The translations under genes and the position numbers were made by a program. From JBGSIC01 sp041751875 (GTDB lineage Bacteria; Bdellovibrionota; FAC87; UBA2466; JACKAF01), in contig JBGSIC010000008.1 of the NCBI GenBank assembly GCA_041751875.1, positions 52,420 through 116,419 on the forward strand: a stretch of DNA of 64,000 nt, given 5' to 3'. Shown one piece after another: positions 56,608 through 63,843 of the stretch. How positions within the stretch are numbered: the first letter of the stretch is position 1; each line of letters begins with the position of its first letter. Below the pieces are notes generated by a model that saw nothing but the letters and a program-made list of their open reading frames with translations, did not search any database and was not told the DNA's origin.

Positions 56608-56993
56608 TAGAACGTCAGTCCTGCCTCTCTTGCACCATCCGCTAAAGCTTTTACGCGACCGTGAAAGCCGTAGCCGTTGCGATCAAAAACGATTTCTTTG
56701 GCATCTGCTTTTGTTTGCAAAAGACGTTGGGCAATCAATTTGCCTACGGCTTTTGCGGCTTCCATGTCTTTCTTCGACTTCAAGGAGCCTAAGTCTTTCT
56801 CTGCGCTGTTAGCTTGGCACAAAGTCTTGGATTGCGTGTCGTCTATGATCTGCGCATACAAGAACTTATTGCTACGAAACACCACCAAACGGGGGCGCTT
56901 TGAGCCAGACGCCAAAAGTTTCTTCTTGAACTTAATTTTCCGCTTTACGCGCGTTTCGACTTTCGCGCTGCCTTTTCTGCTTAGCTTTGCCAT
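56607..56993 (-). CDS. rplR: Ribosomal protein L18
   Basis: A 5S rRNA-binding protein: RPRLVVFRSNKFLYAQIID, then KKDMEAAKAVGKLIAQRLL and FDRNGYGFHGRVKALADGAR. Length 128 aa, with a basic start (KVETRVKRKIKFKKKL). Its start is 1 bp after the rplF stop. Confidence 0.96.
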   Translation of the reverse strand: MAKLSRKGSAKVETRVKRKIKFKKKLLASGSKRPRLVVFRSNKFLYAQIIDDTQSKTLCQANSAEKDLGSLKSKKDMEAAKAVGKLIAQRLLQTKADAKEIVFDRNGYGFHGRVKALADGAREAGLTF

Positions 56994-56994
56994 C

Positions 56995-57534
56995 TTACGC
57001 CTTCCCTGCAGCGGCCTTACCTTGTTTCAAGGTAATGTGCTCGCCCTTATAACGGATGCCCTTGCCCTTGTAAGGCTCAGGAGGACGGATTTTGCGGAGA
57101 TTAGCCGCCAGTTCGCCCAAAAGTTCTTTGTCCGCGCCAGTGATACTAATCTGAGTGCTGGCCTCAACCTTGGCCTTCACGCCAGCGGGTAAAGGGAAGT
57201 CAACCGGGTGAGAGAAACCAACCTGTAAGTTGATGCTGTCGCCTTTGGTGGTGGCTCGGTAACCGACGCCTTGCAATTCCAAGTGGCGCGAGAACCCTTC
57301 AGAGACTCCATGGACCATGTTCTTAATAAGCGTGCGGTACAAGCCGTGAAGGTTCCCCGATTCCTCATCTTTCGGGGTGAGACGGATTTCATCCGCCGCA
57401 ATTTCCACGTTGAGCCGTTCAGGAATGGTGCGCTTTAGCGTACCAAGTTTCCCACTCACCTCTAAAACGGGAGCCTTGTAGTTGACCTTAACGCCCTGAG
57501 TAATTTTTACGGGTCTTTTTCCAATTCTCGACAT
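56995..57534 (-). CDS. rplF: Ribosomal protein L6
   Basis: It binds the sarcin-ricin loop region. It starts MSRIGKRPVKITQGVKV and has GLYRTLIKNMVHGVSEGFS, LQGVGYRATTKG and RKIRPPEPYKGKGIRYKGE. The ATG at 57534 gives the usual family start and 179 aa; a longer frame to 57591 would overlap rpsH by 56 bp. Confidence 0.96.
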   Translation of the reverse strand: MSRIGKRPVKITQGVKVNYKAPVLEVSGKLGTLKRTIPERLNVEIAADEIRLTPKDEESGNLHGLYRTLIKNMVHGVSEGFSRHLELQGVGYRATTKGDSINLQVGFSHPVDFPLPAGVKAKVEASTQISITGADKELLGELAANLRKIRPPEPYKGKGIRYKGEHITLKQGKAAAGKA

Positions 57535-57535
57535 A

Positions 57536-57931
57536 TCACCAAACCGAGCAAATGATTTCGCCGCCCACTTTTTCAGTGCGGGCAGTTTCATCGGAGATTA
57601 CACCTTTAGATGTCGAAAGAACCGACAGGCCCATGCCTCCCAAAATTTTGGGAACCTTGGCGTAGGTGCTGTACACACGGCGACTGGGCTTGCTCACTCG
57701 AGTAATCCCATGAATCACCGGCTGGTCTTTCTCCACGTACTTCAAATAAATCCGCAAAATGCCTTTTTGTTCCTGACGGTACAACTTGTAGTTGCGGATA
57801 AAACCGTTCTTTTTCAAGATTTCGGCGATCGATACACGCAAGCGACTGGCTGCGACGTCCACTTTTTTGTGGCGAGCGTCTACTGCGTTACGAACCCGAG
57901 TTAAAAATTCTGCTACTGAATCAGATGTCAT
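57536..57931 (-). CDS. rpsH: Ribosomal protein S8
   Basis: It binds central-domain 16S rRNA and, in enterics, represses the spc operon. It has VAEFLTRVRNAVDARHKKVD, KNGFIRNYKLY and the C-terminal GGMGLSVLSTSKGVISDETA. Length 131 aa. The stop lies 1 bp before the rplF start codon. Confidence 0.97.
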   Translation of the reverse strand: MTSDSVAEFLTRVRNAVDARHKKVDVAASRLRVSIAEILKKNGFIRNYKLYRQEQKGILRIYLKYVEKDQPVIHGITRVSKPSRRVYSTYAKVPKILGGMGLSVLSTSKGVISDETARTEKVGGEIICSVW

Positions 57932-57934
57932 AAT

Positions 57935-58120
57935 TTACCAACTTGCTTTGATTACTCCAGGCAACATCCCACTGAGCGCCAACTTGCGGAAGCAGAGACG
58001 GCACAACTGAAATTTCCGGATGAACGCGCGGGGTCTGCCACACTGGGGGCAGCGGTTGTATCCGCGCACTTTAAACTTGGGCTTCTGCTTTGCTTTAACC
58101 CGTAAGGACAGTTTCGCCAT
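57935..58120 (-). CDS. rpsN: Ribosomal protein S14, type Z
   Basis: The 61-aa short form with a zinc ribbon: C24-C27 and C40-C43 (RCPQCGRPRAFIRKFQLCRL). The C-terminus is LALSGMLPGVIKASW. It is 14 bp after rplE and 3 bp before rpsH, in the standard order. Confidence 0.96.
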   Translation of the reverse strand: MAKLSLRVKAKQKPKFKVRGYNRCPQCGRPRAFIRKFQLCRLCFRKLALSGMLPGVIKASW

Positions 58121-58134
58121 ATCTTAAATAACTC

Positions 58135-58680
58135 CTAGTTCTTTCTAAAAGGCAGCCCAAGTTTATCCAATAGGGCATAGCCCTGTTTGTCATCCGCTGC
58201 AGACGTGACAAACGTAATGTTCATTCCCCGCATCTTGTCGATCTTGTCGTAGTTGATTTCAGGGAAAATGATCTGATCCTTCAGGCCCATTGTGTAGTTT
58301 CCGGCACCGTCGAAACCCTTGGGAGAAATCCCTCGGAAATCGCGCACGCGGGGAAGGGACACATTGGCCAGGCGATCGAAGAATTCCCACATACGGGCGC
58401 CCCGCAACGTGGAAACGCAACCCAAGGGCACGCCTTCACGCAGTTTGAACGCCGCGATCGCTTTTTTGGCGCGGGTGAGTTTCGGCTTTTGGCCGGTGAT
58501 GGTGGCAACATCCGCCATCGCTCTTTCCATCGCCTTGATGTCCGTTTGGGCTTCCTTGATACACATGGAAACCAAAATCTTTTTCAAGCGAGGCACCTGC
58601 ATCTTGTTTTTCAAGCTGAACTCTTTCTCAAGTTCGGGTGCTACCTGCTTCTTAAATTTCTCGTACATTCTCGGTTCCAC
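58135..58680 (-). CDS. rplE: Ribosomal protein L5
   Basis: It forms a bridge with the 30S head and binds 5S rRNA. It has VPRLKKILVSMCIKEAQTD, FKLREGVPLGCVSTLRGARM and RVRDFRGISPKGFDGAGNYT. The GTG at 58680 has AGAGG upstream; the ATG at 58668 (MYEKFKKQV) is an alternative. Length is 177-181 aa. Confidence 0.95.
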   Translation of the reverse strand: MEPRMYEKFKKQVAPELEKEFSLKNKMQVPRLKKILVSMCIKEAQTDIKAMERAMADVATITGQKPKLTRAKKAIAAFKLREGVPLGCVSTLRGARMWEFFDRLANVSLPRVRDFRGISPKGFDGAGNYTMGLKDQIIFPEINYDKIDKMRGMNITFVTSAADDKQGYALLDKLGLPFRKN

Positions 58681-58689
58681 AACAGCCTC

Positions 58690-59025
58690 TTACTTAAATT
58701 CCGTTTTGCATTTCTTGCAAAAGCGCTTGGGTCCTTTGTCGGAAGCCTTCACACCACTGCGAACGCCTTTTCCGCACTTATCGCAATAAAGAAGAACGTT
58801 CGATATTGCGAGCGAAGATTCTTTCTCCACGATGCCACCTGGCTTCGTGCCTTGGGCTTTGGAGTGACGCTTCACGATATTTAGCTTTTCAACTACCACG
58901 CGGGCCTTGGCAGGGATAAGACGCAATACTTTGCCAGTCTTGCCCTTTTCCTTGCCGACCATCACCTGTACGACATCCTTTTTACGGATGTGCATGCGGG
59001 TAGGTTTCTTAGCGGAAGCCTTCAT
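58690..59025 (-). CDS. rplX: Ribosomal protein L24 with C-terminal zinc ribbon
   Basis: An assembly-initiating large-subunit protein. The KOW motif is VQVMVGKEKGKTGKVLRLIP. The C-terminus has paired cysteines (LYCDKCGKGV and RFCKKCKTEFK), a zinc ribbon common in L24 of some bacterial groups but not E. coli. Length 111 aa. It overlaps rplN by one base. Confidence 0.95.
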   Translation of the reverse strand: MKASAKKPTRMHIRKKDVVQVMVGKEKGKTGKVLRLIPAKARVVVEKLNIVKRHSKAQGTKPGGIVEKESSLAISNVLLYCDKCGKGVRSGVKASDKGPKRFCKKCKTEFK

Positions 59026-59399
59026 TACAATACCTCCGGCGCCAGCGAGACGATCTTCATGAAAGATTCTTTCACGCCGCGCAATTCACGAGCGACGGGC
59101 CCAAAGATACGGGTACCGACAGGCTCAAGAGCCGCGTTTAAAAGCACAGCCGCGTTGTCATCAAAGCGGATGTACGAGCCATCAGGACGGCCAATTTCTT
59201 TTTTCGTGCGAACGACAACAGCCTTGTGAACCGTTCCTTTGCGGACTTTGGAAGTCGGCAACGCTTTTTTAATCGTAACGACGATGACGTCGCCTACGGA
59301 AGCGTAACGGCGGCGCGAGCCACCGAGGACTTTGAAGCACATGACTTCTTTTGCACCTGAATTGTCGGCGACATTAAGTCGTGTAAAGCTCTGAATCAT
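59025..59399 (-). CDS. rplN: Ribosomal protein L14
   Basis: A conserved large-subunit protein at the subunit interface. It starts MIQSFTRLNVADNSGAKEVM and has RRYASVGDVIVVTIKKALP and RIFGPVARELR. Length 124 aa, with a slightly altered end (SLAPEVL). It overlaps rpsQ by 4 bp (ATGA). Confidence 0.96.
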   Translation of the reverse strand: MIQSFTRLNVADNSGAKEVMCFKVLGGSRRRYASVGDVIVVTIKKALPTSKVRKGTVHKAVVVRTKKEIGRPDGSYIRFDDNAAVLLNAALEPVGTRIFGPVARELRGVKESFMKIVSLAPEVL

Positions 59400-59713
59400 A
59401 CTTCTGCATTCGCTTTCTGCAAAATAGCCTTAAGTCTAAAGTGTTTGTTTTTGGACAGAGGGCGCGTTAGTACGGCCGTGACCAAATCTCCTGCTTTGCT
59501 TTCGTTCTTCTCATCATGGATGTGAATCTTCGACTTGCGTGCTAGTTGCTTCTGATAAAGACCATGTCGGACGCGTCGTTTGATTACGATCACGCGGGTC
59601 TTATTCATTTTGTCGGAAAGCACAACGCCACGGATGACCTGACGGCGCTTTTTCGTGCTAATCGTACCGCCGCTTTCGGCCGTAACGGGCTTATCTACTG
59701 CTTCTTCTTTCAC
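59396..59713 (-). CDS. rpsQ: Ribosomal protein S17 with N-terminal extension
   Basis: The OB-fold core reads RQVIRGVVLSDKMNKTRVIV, HIHDEKNESKAGDLV and RPLSKNKHFRL. About 20 extra residues (EEAVDKPVTAESGGTIST) precede it. The start is GTG, overlapping the rpmC stop as GTGA. Total 105 aa against about 84 in E. coli. Confidence 0.94.
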   Translation of the reverse strand: MKEEAVDKPVTAESGGTISTKKRRQVIRGVVLSDKMNKTRVIVIKRRVRHGLYQKQLARKSKIHIHDEKNESKAGDLVTAVLTRPLSKNKHFRLKAILQKANAEV

Positions 59714-60030
59714 GTTTTATCCTCAACTTCAGTCTTGGCCTTTTTGGCTTTAGTCTTGCTCACCGGTTTATCTTCTAGGACAGGCGAAGTTACGGCCGCC
59801 TTCGACGAGTCCGCGGCGCCTGTCTGTTTTGCGACTGTCACGCCTCTCTTTTTTTCGCCAATGACTAACAGTCCGCGCGCGATATCATGTCGCAGCTTTT
59901 TAAAGACACTGACGTCTTTCATCTCACTGCCCATTTTCTTCAATCGGGCTCGGAAGAGTTCTTCTCTCCACTGCTTTACGCGGTTGGTGAGGTCTTCCAC
60001 ACTAAATTGTCTGAGTTCGCTCGCTTCCAT
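59710..60030 (-). CDS. rpmC: Ribosomal protein L29 with C-terminal extension
   Basis: The core (ELRQFSVEDLTNRVKQWREE and FKKLRHDIARGLLVIGEKKR) is standard L29, near the tunnel exit where trigger factor and SRP dock. About 38 further residues (SKAAVTSPVLEDKPVSKTKA and on) form an Ala/Lys/Thr-rich tail. Total 106 aa against about 63 in E. coli. It overlaps rplP by one base. Confidence 0.93.
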   Translation of the reverse strand: MEASELRQFSVEDLTNRVKQWREELFRARLKKMGSEMKDVSVFKKLRHDIARGLLVIGEKKRGVTVAKQTGAADSSKAAVTSPVLEDKPVSKTKAKKAKTEVEDKT

Positions 60031-60446
60031 TACAACATCCCTTTACGGTCAACAATTCTCGTCAAAACCGGAAGCTTGTGAGCCGCAAGTGAGAGGGCTT
60101 CATTAGCCAACGCTGCGTCTACGCCTTCCATCTCGAACAAGATGCGGCCGGGCTTAGTGACAAACACCCAGTACTCAGGATTTCCTTTTCCTTTACCCAT
60201 GCGAGTTTCCAAAGGCTTCTTCGTGCGGGGCTTGTCAGGGAAAATGCGAATAAACACTTTGCCTGTTTTCTTAATCGAACGGGTCATTGCCACACGGCAC
60301 GCTTCAATCTGGCGCGAAGTGATGTATCCGCACTCCATCGCCTGAAGACCGAAGTCGCCGAAGTTAAGGTCGCTACCACGGTACGCTTTGCCGCGCATTC
60401 GACCCGTCTGCTGTTTTCGGTATTTAACTCTTTTCGGGCTTAACAT
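60030..60446 (-). CDS. rplP: Ribosomal protein L16
   Basis: It contacts A-site tRNA and is needed for late 50S assembly. It starts MLSPKRVKYRKQQTGRMRG and has FGDFGLQAMECGYITSRQIE, IRIFPDKPRTKKPLETRMGK and GNPEYWVFVTKPGRILFEM. Length 138 aa. It lies 6 bp after rpsC. Confidence 0.97.
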   Translation of the reverse strand: MLSPKRVKYRKQQTGRMRGKAYRGSDLNFGDFGLQAMECGYITSRQIEACRVAMTRSIKKTGKVFIRIFPDKPRTKKPLETRMGKGKGNPEYWVFVTKPGRILFEMEGVDAALANEALSLAAHKLPVLTRIVDRKGML

Positions 60447-60452
60447 AGTCGC

Positions 60453-61142
60453 TTATCCGTTTTCTGTTTCCTGGTGGTCGCCTTCAGGTACCGGTCCCCG
60501 ACGCCGACGTTTTTCTAATAATTCACCACGGTAGACCCAAACTTTTACGCCGATCTGACCGTAAGTTGTACAAGCTTCTGCCGTCCCGTAGTCGATGTCC
60601 GCGCGAATGGTATGCAAAGGCACACTGCCTTCGGCATAACGTTCCGTACGGGCGATATCAGTTCCGCCTAAACGACCGGCGCATTGAACCTTGATACCCT
60701 TGACGCCAAACTTAAAGGCTTGGCTCATGGCTTTTTTCATCGCGCGACGGAAAGCAATACGACGCTCAAGCTGGTCGGCAATGTTTTCCGCGATCAAAAC
60801 GGCGTTGGCTTCCGCTTTGCGCACTTCGATGATGTTCAAGAAAATTTCAGGCGTGGTCTTGATATACTTCTTCACTTCAGCGCGAAGAGCATCGATGCCC
60901 GTGCCTTTTTTGCCAATCACGATGCCAGGGCGCGAAGTATGAATGTTTACCTTCGTTTTATTCGCCACTCGTTCGATGTCGATCTTGGAAACACCAGCAT
61001 GACGCAACTTCTTCTTCAAGAAGGCGCGTGCCGCGAGATCTTCATGCAAAAACTTTGCGTAATCCTGATTGCTGTACCAGCGCGAGTGCCAGGTTTTATT
61101 TACGCCGAGCCGAAACCCTATGGGATGTGTCTTCTGACCCAT
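60453..61142 (-). CDS. rpsC: Ribosomal protein S3
   Basis: It forms part of the mRNA entry channel with helicase activity. It starts MGQKTHPIGFRLGVNKTWHS. The KH domain has PGIVIGKKGTGIDALRAEV, and the C-terminal domain has KGIKVQCAGRLGGTDIARTE. Length 229 aa with a charged end (EGDHQETENG). It overlaps rplV by one base. Confidence 0.97.
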   Translation of the reverse strand: MGQKTHPIGFRLGVNKTWHSRWYSNQDYAKFLHEDLAARAFLKKKLRHAGVSKIDIERVANKTKVNIHTSRPGIVIGKKGTGIDALRAEVKKYIKTTPEIFLNIIEVRKAEANAVLIAENIADQLERRIAFRRAMKKAMSQAFKFGVKGIKVQCAGRLGGTDIARTERYAEGSVPLHTIRADIDYGTAEACTTYGQIGVKVWVYRGELLEKRRRRGPVPEGDHQETENG

Positions 61143-61477
61143 TATCTACCCTCGTCTAAAATGACTGTGATGTGACTCATCTTTTTAATAATCTGCGTCG
61201 CTCGTCCCTGAGCGCGCGGCATGAAACGTTTCATCATGGGGCCATCGCCGACAATGACTTGCTTCACGAAAAGATTGTCTACGTCGATGCCGCCCTTTTC
61301 TTTGGCGTTGGCAATCGCTGAGTTCAAAATCTTACCGATAATCTTGCCGCCCTTTTTTTGAGAAAACTTGAGTTGGTGCCCCGCCTTCTCAACCGGCAGT
61401 CCTTCCGCCAGCTTTGCCACTAAGCGAGCCTTTCGGGGCGTGATGCGAGCGTATTTCAATTTAGCGCTGACTTCCAT
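61142..61477 (-). CDS. rplV: Ribosomal protein L22
   Basis: It lines the peptide exit tunnel and is a site of macrolide resistance mutations. It has YARITPRKARLVAKLAEGLP, ILNSAIANAKEKGGIDVDNL and FMPRAQGRATQIIKKMSHIT. Length 111 aa. It overlaps both rpsS and rpsC by one base. Confidence 0.97.
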   Translation of the reverse strand: MEVSAKLKYARITPRKARLVAKLAEGLPVEKAGHQLKFSQKKGGKIIGKILNSAIANAKEKGGIDVDNLFVKQVIVGDGPMMKRFMPRAQGRATQIIKKMSHITVILDEGR

Positions 61478-61764
61478 TACGCGTTGTCCTCTACCTTCGT
61501 TTTACGATCCCCGGAGTGCACATGAAAGGTGCGGGTAAGGGCGAATTCGCCAAACTTATGACCGACCATGTTTTCCGTGACAAACACCGGGATAAACTTT
61601 CTTCCGTTGTGAACCGCAAAGGTAAGTCCCACCATTTCGGGGAAAATCGTCGAGCGACGTGACCAGGTCTTAATAACCTTACGATCATCTCGCGACTTGG
61701 CCTGGTCCGCCTTCTTCTGAAGATGCGAATCAATAAAAGGCCCTTTTTTAATCGAACGCGCCAT
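61477..61764 (-). CDS. rpsS: Ribosomal protein S19
   Basis: A 30S head protein: MARSIKKGPFIDSHLQKKAD, IKTWSRRSTIFPEMVGLTFA, VHNGRKFIPVFVTENMVGHK and KFGEFALTRTFHVHSGDRK. Length 95 aa. It lies 3 bp after rplB. Confidence 0.97.
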   Translation of the reverse strand: MARSIKKGPFIDSHLQKKADQAKSRDDRKVIKTWSRRSTIFPEMVGLTFAVHNGRKFIPVFVTENMVGHKFGEFALTRTFHVHSGDRKTKVEDNA

Positions 61765-61767
61765 GCG

Positions 61768-62598
61768 CTAGCTCCTCTTCTTTTTAGACCGCAGGATGAA
61801 GCGATTTGTGCGCTTGTTATTCCGCGTCTTCTTACCCTTGGTTTTGATACCCCAAGGTGTGGTCGGGTGACGTCCGCCTGATGTACGGCCTTCACCACCA
61901 CCCATCGGATGATCTACCGGGTTCATACTGACGCCGCGGTTATGCGGGCGCCATCCCAGCCACCGGGTTCGTCCGGCTTTACCAATGGAAACGTTTTCAT
62001 GCTCCAGATTGCCGACCTGACCAATCGTGGCCCAGCATTTCTCCGAGACAAGGCGAATTTCGCCAGAAGGCATGCGAAGCTGTGCGTAACCTTTATCGAA
62101 GCCCACAAGCTGTGCCATTCCGCCCGCGCTACGTACCATCTTGCCGCCACCACCGGGTTTGATCTCGATGTTGTGCACGCTGGTACCAGCGGGAATCTTG
62201 TTAAGCGGCAAGCAATTGCCGTTTTGAATGTCTGCGGTTTCGGAAGCTAAAACCTCCGAACCGACCTTAATATCATGAGGCGCTAGGATATAGCGCTTCT
62301 CGCCATCAACATAGTTGATCAACGCCAAGCGCGCCGTGCGGTTGGGATCGTATTCCAACGCCGCTACTCGGCCGACGATGTCACGCTTGCTGCGACGAAA
62401 ATCAATAATGCGATACTGACGCTTGTGACCACCGCCACGAAAGCGGCTGGTGATACGACCATAGCAGTTACGCCCACCGGTGCTCTTCTTTGGCGCCAAA
62501 AGACGTTTCTCGGGCTTTTTCTTGGAAAGCTCGCTGAAATCGCTATGGGAGTAGAAGCGACGGGCTGGTGTATTCGGTTTATAGGAAAAAATTGCCAT
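61768..62598 (-). CDS. rplB: Ribosomal protein L2
   Basis: A core large-subunit protein near the peptidyl transferase centre. It has NCYGRITSRFRGGGHKRQYR, SVHNIEIKPGGGGKMVRSAG and GVSMNPVDHPMGGGEGR. In the last motif Met replaces the second His of the commoner DHPHGGGEG. Length 276 aa. It follows rplW by 3 bp. Confidence 0.97.
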   Translation of the reverse strand: MAIFSYKPNTPARRFYSHSDFSELSKKKPEKRLLAPKKSTGGRNCYGRITSRFRGGGHKRQYRIIDFRRSKRDIVGRVAALEYDPNRTARLALINYVDGEKRYILAPHDIKVGSEVLASETADIQNGNCLPLNKIPAGTSVHNIEIKPGGGGKMVRSAGGMAQLVGFDKGYAQLRMPSGEIRLVSEKCWATIGQVGNLEHENVSIGKAGRTRWLGWRPHNRGVSMNPVDHPMGGGEGRTSGGRHPTTPWGIKTKGKKTRNNKRTNRFILRSKKKRS

Positions 62599-62601
62599 GA
62601 A

Positions 62602-62880
62602 CTAGCTCGCGACAAAATCGAGTTTGTCGCCCTCCTTTAACTTCACCAACGCCTTTTTCCACAACTTGCGGGAGCCCATGAATCGGCCCAAGCGTTTCGG
62701 ATCCTTGCGAGACACCAACGTGTTCACGCGAACGACCTTTACGTTAAACAATTTCTCAACGGCTTTTTTGATTTCCGATCGATTGGCAGAGTAGTCCACT
62801 TCAAACGCATATTCGTTCAGCGTGGTGGCACGCAGCGTGGCCTTCTCCGTAATGAGCGGGCGTCTAATTATTTCATACAT
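62602..62880 (-). CDS. rplW: Ribosomal protein L23
   Basis: It sits at the tunnel exit and docks trigger factor and SRP. It has IIRRPLITEKATLRATTLN, YAFEVDYSANRSEIKKAVEK and FNVKVVRVNTLVSRKDPKRL. Length 92 aa. It overlaps rplD by 8 bp. Confidence 0.96.
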   Translation of the reverse strand: MYEIIRRPLITEKATLRATTLNEYAFEVDYSANRSEIKKAVEKLFNVKVVRVNTLVSRKDPKRLGRFMGSRKLWKKALVKLKEGDKLDFVAS

Positions 62881-63511
62881 TTTTAATCCGCTCCGTCAGC
62901 TTCTTGGCCGCATCTTGGCTCAAGAACAAGTTCTTGTATTTCAGCAAATCAAAGATGTTCACGCCCTGGGTAGCGAGCGATTTGAAACCCTTGAGATTGC
63001 GGGAGCTTTTGCTAAAGCGCTTCTCAGCATCTTTACCGGGCTCATTCACTACCAACGCGGACTGCAAACCAAAGGTCTTCATCGTCTCAGCAACTGCCTT
63101 TGTGCTGAACTTATCCATCGCAAGCGAATCAACAATAAAAATGCGATCTTCTTTTTGAAGCTGCGAAAGCGCGCTGATCATCGCCGCACGCATTACCTTT
63201 TTATTTGTTTTAAAGCTGTCGCGACGTGGTCGGGGACCGTGTGATTTACCACCACCCACAAAAATAGGCGCTGTGGAGTTACCGTGTCGGGCCTGGCCTG
63301 TGCCTTTTTGCTTGTACACTTTTTGGCGGGTCGCTTTCACTTCACTACGGGTGAGTGAGTTCGCTGTTTTGTACTCATAGTACTTGGCAATGTGTGTGCG
63401 AACCGCTTGGTTGATCAAATGAGCGTGAATCTCACCAGCGAAAACCGCATCGTCTAGTTCGACGGTGCCCACTTTTGATTTTTTCAAATTATATAAAGGA
63501 AGTGATGGCAT
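62873..63511 (-). CDS. rplD: Ribosomal protein L4
   Basis: A tunnel-wall protein that represses the S10 operon in enterics. It has TRSEVKATRQKVYKQKGTGQ and ARHGNSTAPIFVGGGKSHGP, with RKVNKK-like FKTNKKVMRAAMISAL. The end ARGVNIFDLLKYKNLF-type segment (TQGVNIFDLLKYKNLFLSQD) is typical. Length 212 aa. It directly follows rpsJ, where rplC is expected between them. Confidence 0.96.
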   Translation of the reverse strand: MPSLPLYNLKKSKVGTVELDDAVFAGEIHAHLINQAVRTHIAKYYEYKTANSLTRSEVKATRQKVYKQKGTGQARHGNSTAPIFVGGGKSHGPRPRRDSFKTNKKVMRAAMISALSQLQKEDRIFIVDSLAMDKFSTKAVAETMKTFGLQSALVVNEPGKDAEKRFSKSSRNLKGFKSLATQGVNIFDLLKYKNLFLSQDAAKKLTERIKNV

Positions 63512-63533
63512 GGTACTACTCTAAATCGTTGCC

Positions 63534-63842
63534 CTATAAGGTAATAGAGACGTCAATTCCTCCGGATAAATCGAGCTTCATGAGCGAGTCGATGGTGTTT
63601 TGTGTAGGCTCGAGGATGTCAATCAAGCGCTTGTGAGTTCGGATTTCGAACTGTTCGCGTGACTTTTTATCGGCGTGCGGCGAGCGCAACACCGTGTAAC
63701 GATTGATTCGAGTGGGCAAGGGAATCGGTCCGGCCACTTTCGCACCCGTTCGTTTCGCCGTGTCCACAATTTCGGTTACAGACTGGTCCAGCAGTTTGTA
63801 ATCAAATGCTTTCAATCGAATTCTTATCTTCTGGGATCGCAT
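63534..63842 (-). CDS. rpsJ: Ribosomal protein S10 (NusE)
   Basis: It is both a 30S head protein and the transcription antitermination factor NusE. It has KIRIRLKAFDYKLLDQSVTE, KVAGPIPLPTRINRYTVLRS and SREQFEIRTHKRLIDILEPT. Length 102 aa. It starts 1 bp after the tuf stop and ends 22 bp before rplD. Confidence 0.97.
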   Translation of the reverse strand: MRSQKIRIRLKAFDYKLLDQSVTEIVDTAKRTGAKVAGPIPLPTRINRYTVLRSPHADKKSREQFEIRTHKRLIDILEPTQNTIDSLMKLDLSGGIDVSITL

Positions 63843-63843
63843 A

